From JBKBYG01 sp046313435 (GTDB lineage: Bacteria > Pseudomonadota > Alphaproteobacteria > Rickettsiales > Arcanibacteraceae), in the NCBI GenBank assembly GCA_046313435.1, contig JBKBYG010000034.1, forward strand, positions 1-16,531: DNA of 16,531 nucleotides, in the 5' to 3' direction. Each line of letters starts with the position of its first letter. Positions within the stretch are counted from its first letter, which is position 1. This document shows, one piece after another, positions 5,980-14,310 of this stretch. A model generated the notes under the pieces. It saw only the letters and a list, made by a program, of their open reading frames with translations. It was not told the origin of the DNA and searched no databases. A program made the translations under genes and the position numbers.

Positions 5980-7908
5980 ATGATAAGAAGATCATCTTTA
6001 TACAGAGATTTCGTTTTAATCTCTATAAGTTTAACATTAATAACAGTTGTAATTTCATTTTGGTTTACTTGGCAGGTTTACTCAGATCAATCGGAAGATA
6101 TTAAAAATTTGTTAGATTCTGTATCACAAAGAATTGAACGTGTATTGATTGACGATCTCGATTACACTTCGTACCAAATGGAGTATATTTCTAATCAGAT
6201 TAAAAATAAACCTACTTCAAAAGATGAGATTTATAAAATCTTAGCAAGTTTTAGAGGCAACCATAAAGTTAATGTAGCATTTTCTTGGAATATGTTCTCT
6301 TGGGTAAATAAGGATGGTTTTTTAACAGTTGATGGAAATGTTGGTATAATTTCGAAACCTCCAAATATGCTAAATAGAGATTACTTGCCTTGCACTATTA
6401 AACATCCTGGAAAGCTTTGTTTAGGAAGCCAACCCGTTTACGGAGCAGCAAGCAAGCAGTGGATAATACCTGCAGGTATGGGAGTAGCAGACAATAATGG
6501 ACAATATTTAGGCTCAATTATCTTTGGCTTTGATATGAATAGCCTAATTTTTAAAATTGAACAGACTATTGCAAATGAAAATATTAGCTTTATCCTAATT
6601 AACAATAACAATATTATTGCTGAATCCGCAAATAATAAAGATATAAATTCTAATTTAGATATTCTTTCCTTGTTCAAACAACGCTATGATAGCACTAAAC
6701 CTACAGCATTTTTACAAACGCAGCCTTTATTTAACAAAAACAAGAATTATGTTTATTACAATGTCTTAGAAAGATATATGGAATTGGAAAAATATCCTTT
6801 TCATGCCATTATTGTTTCTTATGATAAAAATCTTAGCTATAAACAATTTTGGCAAATTTGGAGCATAAGAATGCTTGAATTTATGATTTTCTTTATAGGT
6901 TCACTGTTAATTTTAGGCTTGATTTACAAACGTATAGTTAATCCGATTCTTAACCTTGCTAGTATTGCAAATGAAATTTCTAATGGAAATGAAAATATAT
7001 CTTTTCATGGAAATTATGCTCAAGAAATATTGATTTTAGAAACGCAATTAAAAAAAGTTTTAAATTATATTTCAGCAGAAAAAAAAATCCAGCAAGAATT
7101 GGCCACTAAAACTTTTCAACTTGAAGAAGTTAATAAACAGGTGAATATACTGAACCATAATCTTGAACAAAATGTCAACGAAAGAACATTTCAGCTTCAA
7201 GCGGCACTGGCAGCTAAATCCGACTTTTTAAATAAAATGAGTATTGAGATTCGTTCTCCAGTTCATACTGTTATCAATTTTGCTAAATCCCTTGTTTACG
7301 ATTGGTCGAAAATCAGCGAAGAAAAACGCTATCAGTATGCTGAAAATATATATAGAAATTGCTCCCGCTTGCTTGGCTTAATGAATAATTTATTAGATTT
7401 ATCAAAATTAGAATCTGGAAAAATGTCCTTTTCTATGCTTGAAAATGATTTAATTTCTATAACGGTACACATTATTGAAGAAATCAAAAATTCTAATAAA
7501 AATTCACAAATTACATTTCAAGTAGACTGTGAAGAGGCAAAATGCTATTGCGATAAAGAGCTAATTACCCAAGTTATACGCAACTTATTAGTGAACTCTA
7601 TTAAATTTAGTAATAATGATATTATAATTGTTAAAATTAAAAAAGAAAACTTATTGAACGAAAAAAATGAAACTATTAAAGGAATTAAGTTTTCTGTTGA
7701 AGATAAAGGAATTGGGATACCTAAAGGAGAAGAAACTGAAATATTTTCTAAATTTACTCAGAGTAGTAAGACTAAAACATATGAAAATGGCAGCGGCCTA
7801 GGTTTAGCAATTTGTTTAGAAATTATCACAGCTCACCATGGTAAAATTTGGGCTGAGAATAACAATGATATTGGCTCAACAGTGAGTTTTATAATTCCAG
7901 CATTATAA
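5980..7908 (+). CDS. Membrane sensor histidine kinase lacking the phospho-acceptor histidine
   Basis: The 642-residue architecture is a TM helix (about 11-32) and a periplasmic sensor of dCache/PDC type (about 35-285). The sensor contains 'LNRDYLP', 'GSQPVYGAASKQWIIPAG' and 'NNGQYLGSIIFGFDM', and has C138 and C147 as a possible disulphide. A second TM (about 299-316), HAMP-like segment (317-365), coiled coil (366-412), DHp domain (about 413-480) and HATPase_c domain (about 520-642) follow. The ATPase boxes are present: N535/N539 in 'RNLLVNSIKF', D575-K-G-I-G579 and G604-S-G-L-G-L. The H-box reads 'FLNKMSIEIRSP', with I422 where class HisKA kinases have the phosphorylated His; the codon is ATT. 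It may be a pseudokinase, a phosphatase-only protein or a partner in a heterodimer. It starts 3 bases after the racemase gene with no good Shine-Dalgarno site, so translation is probably coupled. No response regulator is nearby. Confidence 0.9.
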   Translation: MIRRSSLYRDFVLISISLTLITVVISFWFTWQVYSDQSEDIKNLLDSVSQRIERVLIDDLDYTSYQMEYISNQIKNKPTSKDEIYKILASFRGNHKVNVAFSWNMFSWVNKDGFLTVDGNVGIISKPPNMLNRDYLPCTIKHPGKLCLGSQPVYGAASKQWIIPAGMGVADNNGQYLGSIIFGFDMNSLIFKIEQTIANENISFILINNNNIIAESANNKDINSNLDILSLFKQRYDSTKPTAFLQTQPLFNKNKNYVYYNVLERYMELEKYPFHAIIVSYDKNLSYKQFWQIWSIRMLEFMIFFIGSLLILGLIYKRIVNPILNLASIANEISNGNENISFHGNYAQEILILETQLKKVLNYISAEKKIQQELATKTFQLEEVNKQVNILNHNLEQNVNERTFQLQAALAAKSDFLNKMSIEIRSPVHTVINFAKSLVYDWSKISEEKRYQYAENIYRNCSRLLGLMNNLLDLSKLESGKMSFSMLENDLISITVHIIEEIKNSNKNSQITFQVDCEEAKCYCDKELITQVIRNLLVNSIKFSNNDIIIVKIKKENLLNEKNETIKGIKFSVEDKGIGIPKGEETEIFSKFTQSSKTKTYENGSGLGLAICLEIITAHHGKIWAENNNDIGSTVSFIIPAL

Positions 7909-7930
7909 CAAATTACAACTTAAATATATA

Positions 7931-7963
7931 ATGGTAAAAAAACTTTAATAAAATTTTTACTAT
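7931..7963 (+). terminator. Weak AU-rich hairpin after the kinase gene
   Basis: ATGGTAAAAA (7931-7940) can pair with TTTTTACTAT (7954-7963) over 10 positions, including one G.U, around a 13-base loop. This lies 22 bases after the kinase stop. The T run is within the stem and there is no GC core, so termination here is tentative. The remaining 7964-8109 holds no gene. Confidence 0.3.
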
Positions 7964-7989
7964 AATGAAAACTTTACAGACAGTATATC

Positions 7990-8016
7990 TTTACAAACAG
8001 CATTAAATTATATAAT
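7990..8016 (+). promoter_or_regulatory. Candidate promoter of the RMD1-MscS-SPOR-DacB cluster
   Basis: TTTACA (7990-7995) and a perfect TATAAT (8011-8016) are separated by 15 bases, slightly short for sigma70. The position, about 95 bases before the first gene of a tight plus-strand cluster, is reasonable. In DNA this AT-rich a match has limited weight. Confidence 0.3.
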
Positions 8017-8109
8017 TTAAGCATAATAGAGTAAAATTTGTTTTAAACTATAATTTATGACAGAATATTACCGAATTTCAAATATAAGATAATCTAAGTT
8101 TTTAATTTT

Positions 8110-8907
8110 ATGAAATGTTTAGCCTTTTGCACTGCAGAATCTTATTTAATTCCTGATTTAATCAAAGATTTTGAGAAGAAATCATTACAATATAATATGT
8201 TTGAAGACGTCATACACTTATATGATGGAGACGAAAAAAATATATTTTTTTTTCCTTATGGGTGTACAATCATGTGGGGAATTACAGAGACAGAGAAAGT
8301 TCAAATATTGCAAGATATAAAACCTTTTGAAATCAAACCTACTGATAAAGTATATGATGATGATTCTACCTATTTTTATAATAATGATGAGAAAACCTTT
8401 ATCAAAGAAGAAACAGATGAAATTTTTTTAGAATCAAATGATGTACTAATTAAATTATCTATTTCGCATGCACTTTCTCAATCTGTTAAATTAAGCAGTT
8501 TCGAAGATACTGTAAGTAATACTATTAAGAATAATAGGCACTTGACAGATGAATTTGCTGCACATGGTTCTACCTCCCTTTCAAGAAAAAGATTAGCAAA
8601 AAAAATTGGCGCATTATTTAATGAGCGTATATCAATTAACTTGCATAGTGATTTATTAGATACGCCAGAATTTTTTTGGCGGAAACCAAGATACGAGCCC
8701 TATTACCATATGACTGTAGAATTTCTTGATATCGCTCAACGTTTGGAAATTTTACATACAAGATTAAATGTATTAGATGAAGTATATAAAATTTTATCTG
8801 AGGAGCTCAAGCATCTTCACTCTTCAAGGTTAGAGCTTATTGTAATATATCTAATTTTTATAGAAGTTATGCTCGTAATTTTAAAAGATTTTTTAAAACT
8901 AGTATGA
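8110..8907 (+). CDS. RMD1/YagE (DUF155) family membrane protein
   Basis: The 265-residue product matches the RMD1/DUF155 family. It has 'NIFFFPYGCTIMWGIT' (44-59), 'KLSISHALSQSVKLSSFE' (115-132), 'LLDTPEFFWRKPRYEPYY' (182-199) and a long C-terminal helix pair ending in a TM segment (about 240-258). Eukaryotic members (yeast Rmd1, Rmd8; human RMND1) are organelle-associated; RMND1 supports mitochondrial translation. The bacterial role is undefined. Only the C-terminal helix is hydrophobic enough for membrane insertion, so most of the protein is probably cytoplasmic. Its TGA stop overlaps the ATG of the MscS gene (ATGA), indicating translational coupling and possibly a shared role at the membrane. 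Confidence 0.88.
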   Translation: MKCLAFCTAESYLIPDLIKDFEKKSLQYNMFEDVIHLYDGDEKNIFFFPYGCTIMWGITETEKVQILQDIKPFEIKPTDKVYDDDSTYFYNNDEKTFIKEETDEIFLESNDVLIKLSISHALSQSVKLSSFEDTVSNTIKNNRHLTDEFAAHGSTSLSRKRLAKKIGALFNERISINLHSDLLDTPEFFWRKPRYEPYYHMTVEFLDIAQRLEILHTRLNVLDEVYKILSEELKHLHSSRLELIVIYLIFIEVMLVILKDFLKLV

Positions 8908-10121
8908 TTGATTTTTATCATTTTTACAAAAATGCAGTTTCTGGCAACCATTTATTTGAATGGTTAGTTATTATAGCGTGTTTTATAGCAACATTAGCTG
9001 TAGAAATTTTTTTTAGAAAGTTTAAGCCTTTAATAGAGTCATTAATTGCTAAATATAGAGAAAAATATAATTTTCAATATATTGATATTAGATCTCTTTC
9101 TTTATTGATTTCGATCGTGTTCTTTTTATGTGGAACTATAGTTTCTTATTATATATCTGGTAATTATGAAAACTTGCTAAGAATATTAAAAGTTACTTTT
9201 TTATTGTTAGTCTATACAATTAGTAATGAAAAATTTATTAAAAATAACTTTCACCTAAAGATAATATCTCTTCTAGTTATAAGTCCCATCATATTAAATA
9301 TTTTAGGTTTACTTGATTTAATAATAAGCGATTTAGATTTAATAGGTTTTGATATTGGTAAAAATCGATTTTCTATTCTACTACTTGTTAAAGCAGTATA
9401 TATAGCATCAATATTATTTTGGATAGGGAAATATCTATCTAAGGCTGGCGAAAATTCTATTAAAAAACAATCTGAATGGAATATTAATACTAAAATTATT
9501 TTATTGAAATTTTTTAATATTTTTCTTTATATTGCCTTAGCTATAATAGGATTAAATCTACTAGGATTTGATTTCACAACATTAACTTTATTTAGTGGAG
9601 CCTTTGTTTTTGCTCTAACTTTATCCTTGCAAAAAATAGCTTCAAATTTCCTCAGTGGTATTATTTTATTATTTGAAAAAGCTATTAAAGTTGATGATTT
9701 AATTGAGCTCCAAACAGGCGTTAGAGGAAAAGTTAAATATTTAGGCGCTAGAACGACTATAATTGACGCTCAAGACGGCAGCGAAATTACTGTTCCAAAC
9801 GAAGATATAATAAATTCTAAAATTATCAGTTATATTGAGAAAAAAACGCATCCTGTACAACTTCAAATTAAGCTGAATCTAGATTTGGATAATGATCCTG
9901 AAAAGATATGTGAGCTACTAATTAAAGCTACCAAATACCATTCTAAAGTTTTACCTTCGCACGAAATAACTTGTAAAATTGAAGGTTTTTATAAACATAA
10001 TCTTATATATGATCTAACTTGTTGGACTTTAAATGAACATAAAGATCAAGTTAAAACTGAAGTAATTTCCGATATATGGAAAATTTTTACTGAAAATAAT
10101 ATGAAATTTAGCAGCGAATAA
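8904..10121 (+). CDS. MscS-family mechanosensitive ion channel
   Basis: The 405-residue inner-membrane protein has several N-terminal hydrophobic helices (near 18-36, 64-84, 95-106, 119-140, 158-176, 203-221), then the pore-lining MscS helix. The core spans residues about 205-312. The 'GLNLLGFDFTTLTLFSGAFVFALTLSLQKIASNFLSGIILLFEKAIKVDDLIEL' region is the TM3 plus start of the beta domain, followed by 'DGSEITVPNEDIINSKI' (291-307), a strong MscS signature. Pore helix TM3 is less Gly-rich than in E. coli MscS. The likely function is a tension-gated release valve under hypo-osmotic shock. The start overlaps the RMD1 gene by 4 bases. The gene is 14 bases upstream of the SPOR gene, inside an envelope-related cluster. 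Confidence 0.92.
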   Translation: MIDFYHFYKNAVSGNHLFEWLVIIACFIATLAVEIFFRKFKPLIESLIAKYREKYNFQYIDIRSLSLLISIVFFLCGTIVSYYISGNYENLLRILKVTFLLLVYTISNEKFIKNNFHLKIISLLVISPIILNILGLLDLIISDLDLIGFDIGKNRFSILLLVKAVYIASILFWIGKYLSKAGENSIKKQSEWNINTKIILLKFFNIFLYIALAIIGLNLLGFDFTTLTLFSGAFVFALTLSLQKIASNFLSGIILLFEKAIKVDDLIELQTGVRGKVKYLGARTTIIDAQDGSEITVPNEDIINSKIISYIEKKTHPVQLQIKLNLDLDNDPEKICELLIKATKYHSKVLPSHEITCKIEGFYKHNLIYDLTCWTLNEHKDQVKTEVISDIWKIFTENNMKFSSE

Positions 10122-10135
10122 ATTATTTAGATAAA

Positions 10136-11038
10136 ATGGAAGAAGATAGATTTAACCCAGAAGAACCCTTAACTAACTCAAAAAGTCTTTTAAAAGAACT
10201 TGAGCAAAATGAAAAATTATTTTTTGCAAAAAATACTCCTACGATTATTGCTATTATCATAGTAACTATAGGGTTTACTTCACTATTATGGTATAGTTTT
10301 AAAAATAATGACATACATAATTCGAAAGATATTCCTTTAATTAAAGCAGATAATGAACCGGTGAAAATTAAACCTCTCGACCCCGGCGGTATGGTTGTGC
10401 CAAATATGGATAAAACTGTATATAATAATCTTATTACTAAAAAAAATGACAACTTACCTAAAGTAGAAAGAATATTGCCATCACCAGAGGAACCTATAGA
10501 TAAATCTAATATAATTAATAATACTGAAGAAGATAAACCTGACGAAGTAGCTAAAGCACCTCAAGAGAACCCCGATTCAACTAATAATCAAAAACCTTCA
10601 AGTGAGATTCTAGCTAACTCAAGCATTAATGAAAACGCAGAAGACACTAATCATTTTATAAAAAAAGAAGCCGAGTCTATAAATAATTCTAATGAAATCA
10701 AAGAAGAACAGACTTATATCAAACCTTTCCCTTCAAATCAAAAAAATAAATTATCGAACATAAAAAATGATAGCAAAAAAAATAAAATTCCACCTTATAG
10801 GGTTCAATTAGCTTCGTTTAAAACCGAAAAAGAGGCTTTAACTGAATGGAAGAAAATTAAGGTTTCTTATTCTAGTTTATTATCAAAATTAGAGCCCTAT
10901 ATTGCACAAAAAAAAATAGCTTCAAAAGGTGTTTATTATAGACTCCAAGCAGGCCCTATCTCCGGTGAATCTGATGCAAGATTATTATGCAAGAAACTTT
11001 CTAAATTAAACCAAGCTTGTATTGTAGTAAAAGAATAA
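10136..11038 (+). CDS. SPOR-domain inner-membrane protein
   Basis: The 300-residue bitopic protein has a cytoplasmic N-terminus (1-35), one TM helix (36-54, 'TPTIIAIIIVTIGFTSLLW'), a long Glu/Asn/Lys/Ser-rich disordered periplasmic linker (about 60-215) and a C-terminal SPOR domain (about 219-299: 'PPYRVQLASFKTEKEALTEW' ... 'YYRLQAGPISGESDARLLCKKL'). SPOR domains bind denuded glycan strands at division septa. The juxtamembrane 'DPGGMVVPNMDKTVYN' (82-97) matches a conserved element of alphaproteobacterial SPOR proteins. It lies directly before a PBP4-type peptidase gene, so a link to septal peptidoglycan turnover is plausible. No strong Shine-Dalgarno site precedes the ATG at 10136, which suggests coupling to the upstream gene. 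Confidence 0.88.
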   Translation: MEEDRFNPEEPLTNSKSLLKELEQNEKLFFAKNTPTIIAIIIVTIGFTSLLWYSFKNNDIHNSKDIPLIKADNEPVKIKPLDPGGMVVPNMDKTVYNNLITKKNDNLPKVERILPSPEEPIDKSNIINNTEEDKPDEVAKAPQENPDSTNNQKPSSEILANSSINENAEDTNHFIKKEAESINNSNEIKEEQTYIKPFPSNQKNKLSNIKNDSKKNKIPPYRVQLASFKTEKEALTEWKKIKVSYSSLLSKLEPYIAQKKIASKGVYYRLQAGPISGESDARLLCKKLSKLNQACIVVKE

Positions 11039-11040
11039 TC

Positions 11041-12420
11041 ATGATAAGTTTCCAGTATATATTTTTCTTTCTACTGCTCCTATGTTTTAGTAATTGTACC
11101 AAATATACTAATTCTAATGATAATATTCATAATATGGATCAAATTTTAAAGCCTATAAAACAAGCTGTGAATGTTGGAATTATAGTTAAAAATGATGATA
11201 AACTAATCTATGAGTATAACTCTAAACATCTTTTTACTCCAGCTAGCCTTATTAAATTATATACTGCATATTCTAGCTTAAAATATTTGGGTTCTGAATA
11301 TAAATATACTACTAGAATTTATATTGATAAATCTTCTAAAGATATTTCTAACCTTTATATAAAATTTAGTGGCGACCCAACATTTAAAAGCACAGATTTA
11401 GAAAATTTGTTAAATAAATTAAATCAGTTAGGTATAAATAATATTAACAATGTTATTATTGATGATAGTCAATTTGATAACATATTACATACAGAAGGAA
11501 ATACGCTTGGTGATGAAGCGTATTGTTTTGCTGCCCCGATTAGTGCAATTATTATTGATAAAAACTGCTTTAAAGTAAAGATTGAAGATCAAGGTAATAG
11601 CATTAAATTAAAGCTTGAAGATAAAACAGGCTCCATACATATTAGAAATTCTTTAATTATTTCAAATGAATATATAGATTGGACTTCAACCATTTTAGAT
11701 GATGTTTATAATTTACAAGGCAGCTTTAAAAAATCTCAACTTCCTAAAACTATAAAACTAGCTTATCAAAATCCAAGATTATTAGCTAAAAATTTGATTA
11801 CCTCATATTTAAATGAGAATAAAATATCAGTGAAAGGAAAAATTGATTTTGGTATTACGCCTAATATTCTTATTCCAGCTTTTGTCCATGAATCACCTAC
11901 TTTAAAAGAAATAGTAAGGGAATTACTTAAAAATTCGGATAATTTAATAGCGGAAAGTTTAGTTCGAACTATTTCGTATAATTACTATAAATTGCCTGGA
12001 AGCAATAATTTAGGTATTAAAGCAATATTAGAGATATTAAGTAAAGAAAATATAGATACTGAAAAATTTAGATTAGCTGATGGTGTTGGGTCTTATTATA
12101 GTTTAATTTCTCCTGAATCAATAGTGGAATTACTTTATATTATTAGAAAAGATTCTGAAATTTATCCTTATATTTTTTCAAGTCTTCCTATTATGGGTGT
12201 TGATGGCACTTTAGAAAATTATCAATATTCTAAATTAAAAGGAAAAATATTCGCAAAAACTGGCACATTAAAATCCGCAGCAAATCTTGCTGGTTATGCC
12301 GTCACTGATAAAGGTAATAAAATTAATTTTGCTATTATGTTTAACGATTTTATTATTCCTAAGAAAGAACTCCTAAATGTATATGAGCAATTATTAGACT
12401 ATATTGTGACCAATTTCTGA
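11041..12420 (+). CDS. dacB: D-Ala-D-Ala carboxypeptidase/endopeptidase, PBP4 (peptidase S13) family
   Basis: The 459-residue penicillin-binding protein removes terminal D-Ala from peptidoglycan stem peptides or cleaves cross-links in the periplasm. The three catalytic motifs are clear: S69-L-I-K72 ('FTPASLIKLYT'), S299-D-N301 ('LLKNSDNLIAESLVR') and K406-T-G408 ('FAKTGTLKSAANLAGY'). The insert between SxxK and SxN is typical of S13 enzymes ('FSGDPTF', 'DEAYCFAAPISAI'). Residues 1-18 are a signal sequence. It ends in 'CFSNC', a possible but poor lipobox because Asn precedes Cys19. I chose the ATG at 11041, two bases after the SPOR stop, because the signal sequence starts there; an in-frame TTG 24 bases earlier would add polar residues. 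Its 3' end overlaps the convergent ankyrin gene by 27 bases. Confidence 0.92.
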   Translation: MISFQYIFFFLLLLCFSNCTKYTNSNDNIHNMDQILKPIKQAVNVGIIVKNDDKLIYEYNSKHLFTPASLIKLYTAYSSLKYLGSEYKYTTRIYIDKSSKDISNLYIKFSGDPTFKSTDLENLLNKLNQLGINNINNVIIDDSQFDNILHTEGNTLGDEAYCFAAPISAIIIDKNCFKVKIEDQGNSIKLKLEDKTGSIHIRNSLIISNEYIDWTSTILDDVYNLQGSFKKSQLPKTIKLAYQNPRLLAKNLITSYLNENKISVKGKIDFGITPNILIPAFVHESPTLKEIVRELLKNSDNLIAESLVRTISYNYYKLPGSNNLGIKAILEILSKENIDTEKFRLADGVGSYYSLISPESIVELLYIIRKDSEIYPYIFSSLPIMGVDGTLENYQYSKLKGKIFAKTGTLKSAANLAGYAVTDKGNKINFAIMFNDFIIPKKELLNVYEQLLDYIVTNF

Positions 12421-13296
12421 TTTTTGAGCTCGTGTTAACTCAACAAAACTAATATTTGAAGGGTTATTAGGACTATGCTGAACTATATATTCTGATCTTA
12501 GCCTAATTAACTCTTGTTTTAAATTTTTTCCAGGATTTTTAGATTCTAATTTATTTATCTGCTCTTCATTAATATTCAAACCTTTAGTTATAAGAAATTT
12601 AATAGTAGAAGTTATCAGTAATTCTTTTCCTCGCATTTCAATTAAATTATCCAATCCTAATTTATTAATATCTGCACCCAATTCCAAGAATTTTTCAATT
12701 ATTCTTTTATGTCCTGATCTGACGGCGACAGATAAAGGCGTCATTACAAAATTATCAATAAAATTTGCTTCTAAGTTAACTTTTGCTCCAGCTTTAGTTA
12801 TTGCTTCAATTATTTTGATTGTTTTTTCTGTATCTTCACTATTAGGGTTCCAATTATCAAAATTTATATATTGCGAAGCATATTTCGATAATAAATAATG
12901 TTCTACTGCTTCATGACCAAATAACTTATTTAATTCGTCAAGTGCCATTAATTGGCGATTATCTTTCGAAATCGTATCATTAAATAATTGTTCGAAATAT
13001 TCACTTATATTAGCATTAAAATCCAAGCCTTTTATATGCAAAAAATAATTTCTTATCTCATTATTAAACGTTATATCCGCTCTCAGAGCTGCATAATGGA
13101 GGGCAGATCCTTTGCTTCCTAAATTAAAAGCAGCTTCCGGATGATCTTTTAAAACCTTATTTACTAATTCTAAATCATTTGCCAATACAGCATCGAATAT
13201 CCCTAGTCTTATCAGACGATACTTAATATTACTTACTATGCTCCTACTAAAACTATAGAGATAACTTGCTTGTTTCGAAATATATTCCCACAACAT
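12394..13296 (-). CDS. Ankyrin-repeat protein
   Basis: This 300-residue protein has one clear ankyrin repeat at about 183-212 ('FVMTPLSVAVRSGHKRIIEKFLELGADINKL'). Divergent repeats flank it, at 36-75 ('AVLANDLELVNKVLKDHP' with 'SALHYAALRA'), 155-176 ('EKTIKIIEAITKAGAKVNLE') and 217-243. No signal peptide or TM helix is convincing. Ankyrin proteins in intracellular bacteria are often secreted effectors, but nothing here proves secretion; an internal scaffold role is possible. It starts 11 bases after the miaA stop, with AAGGGG about 7 bases upstream of the ATG, so it is probably co-transcribed with miaA. Its last 27 bases lie antisense inside the dacB coding end. Confidence 0.82.
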   Translation of the reverse strand: MLWEYISKQASYLYSFSRSIVSNIKYRLIRLGIFDAVLANDLELVNKVLKDHPEAAFNLGSKGSALHYAALRADITFNNEIRNYFLHIKGLDFNANISEYFEQLFNDTISKDNRQLMALDELNKLFGHEAVEHYLLSKYASQYINFDNWNPNSEDTEKTIKIIEAITKAGAKVNLEANFIDNFVMTPLSVAVRSGHKRIIEKFLELGADINKLGLDNLIEMRGKELLITSTIKFLITKGLNINEEQINKLESKNPGKNLKQELIRLRSEYIVQHSPNNPSNISFVELTRAQKSEIGHNIV

Positions 13297-13307
13297 GTTA
13301 CTACCCC

Positions 13308-14246
13308 TTATTCAATGAAAGAATTTATTACTTCTTTTATACTCTTATCTTTATAAAGATCCTGTATGTTTTGATAAATAGCTTTGTAAGAATTTGATAA
13401 TTGATTATTAAACCACGTAAATTGTCTTTTTGCATATTGTCTTGTTAGAGTTTTTCCTTCTTCAATTGCATTATTTAATTCAATTTCGCCTTTTAGATAT
13501 TTGATGATCTGATTTACGCCTATTGCCTTAGTAATATGATTTGAAAAATTTTTGTTTAAGAGATTTTTTACTTCTTCAATTGCACCAAATTCAATCATTT
13601 GTTGAAATCTTAAATTACATTTTTCATAAAGCATTGAACGTTCCGGCATAAGTACTAAAGTAAATATTTTTGCATTTTCGAATGGTTTCTTTATTGGTAA
13701 GTTATGCCAATAATCAAGCGATTTACCTGTTGCCTGAATCACCTCCATAGCACGGATTAAACGATGACTATCTCCTATGTTTAATTTACTTGCCATTACA
13801 GGATCTTTTTCTGTTAAAATTTTGTAGAATTCTTCATTACCTATATTTGCAAATAAATCTCTTATTTTAGAACGTGTGTCATTATCAATCTCAGGAATAT
13901 TTGATAAACCTTCTATTATACTTTTAATGTAAAGGCCAGTACCGCCAACTATTATAGGAATTTTCTCTTGGTTATGTATTTCATTTATAACTTGAACCGC
14001 TTGCATTTGATAACCACCTACAGAAGTGGCTTCATATGATTCTAAAACAGAATAGAGCCTATGAGGAATTTTACTTAACATAGATTTTGAGGGTTGCGCA
14101 GACAATATAGGGATGTCTTTATATAGTTGTACTGAATCAGCATTAATAATCACGCCTCCTATTCTAGTTGCAATTTCAATTGCAAAATCAGACTTTCCAC
14201 TAGCAGTTGGACCTGCAACAATAATTATTTTTTTATTTTTTCCCAT
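13308..14246 (-). CDS. miaA: tRNA dimethylallyltransferase
   Basis: MiaA transfers a dimethylallyl group from DMAPP to N6 of A37 in tRNAs reading codons that start with U. The 312-residue length is normal. Motifs are the P-loop G12-P-T-A-S-G-K-S19, 'INADSVQLYKDIPILSAQPS' (34-53) with the conserved DSxQxY, 'PHRLYSVLES' (61-70), G101-G-T-G104-LYIK, and 'LTRQYAKRQFTWFNNQ' near the C-terminus. The enzyme depends on an isoprenoid supply from the cell or host. The gene heads a minus-strand pair with the ankyrin gene. It is divergent from the yihY-like gene, with about 64 bases between the two starts. Confidence 0.97.
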   Translation of the reverse strand: MGKNKKIIIVAGPTASGKSDFAIEIATRIGGVIINADSVQLYKDIPILSAQPSKSMLSKIPHRLYSVLESYEATSVGGYQMQAVQVINEIHNQEKIPIIVGGTGLYIKSIIEGLSNIPEIDNDTRSKIRDLFANIGNEEFYKILTEKDPVMASKLNIGDSHRLIRAMEVIQATGKSLDYWHNLPIKKPFENAKIFTLVLMPERSMLYEKCNLRFQQMIEFGAIEEVKNLLNKNFSNHITKAIGVNQIIKYLKGEIELNNAIEEGKTLTRQYAKRQFTWFNNQLSNSYKAIYQNIQDLYKDKSIKEVINSFIE

Positions 14247-14310
14247 TAGATCTCTTGCATAAGTATAATTATAATAATAAACTATTTGCTAAATTTTGGA
14301 TGCAATTATA

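Noticed and set aside
10123..10452. Minus-strand open frame of 109 codons over the start of the SPOR gene
   Set aside because: It lies antisense to a convincing TM/SPOR protein, has no ribosome binding site and its residues look like the complement of the real gene.
11017..11040. TTG start for the PBP4 gene overlapping the SPOR gene
   Set aside because: It would place polar residues before the signal sequence; the ATG at 11041 starts the hydrophobic leader directly.
14296..14310. TTG start for the YihY-like protein
   Set aside because: The ATG at 14311 matches the family N-terminus and has a GGA about 10 bases upstream.
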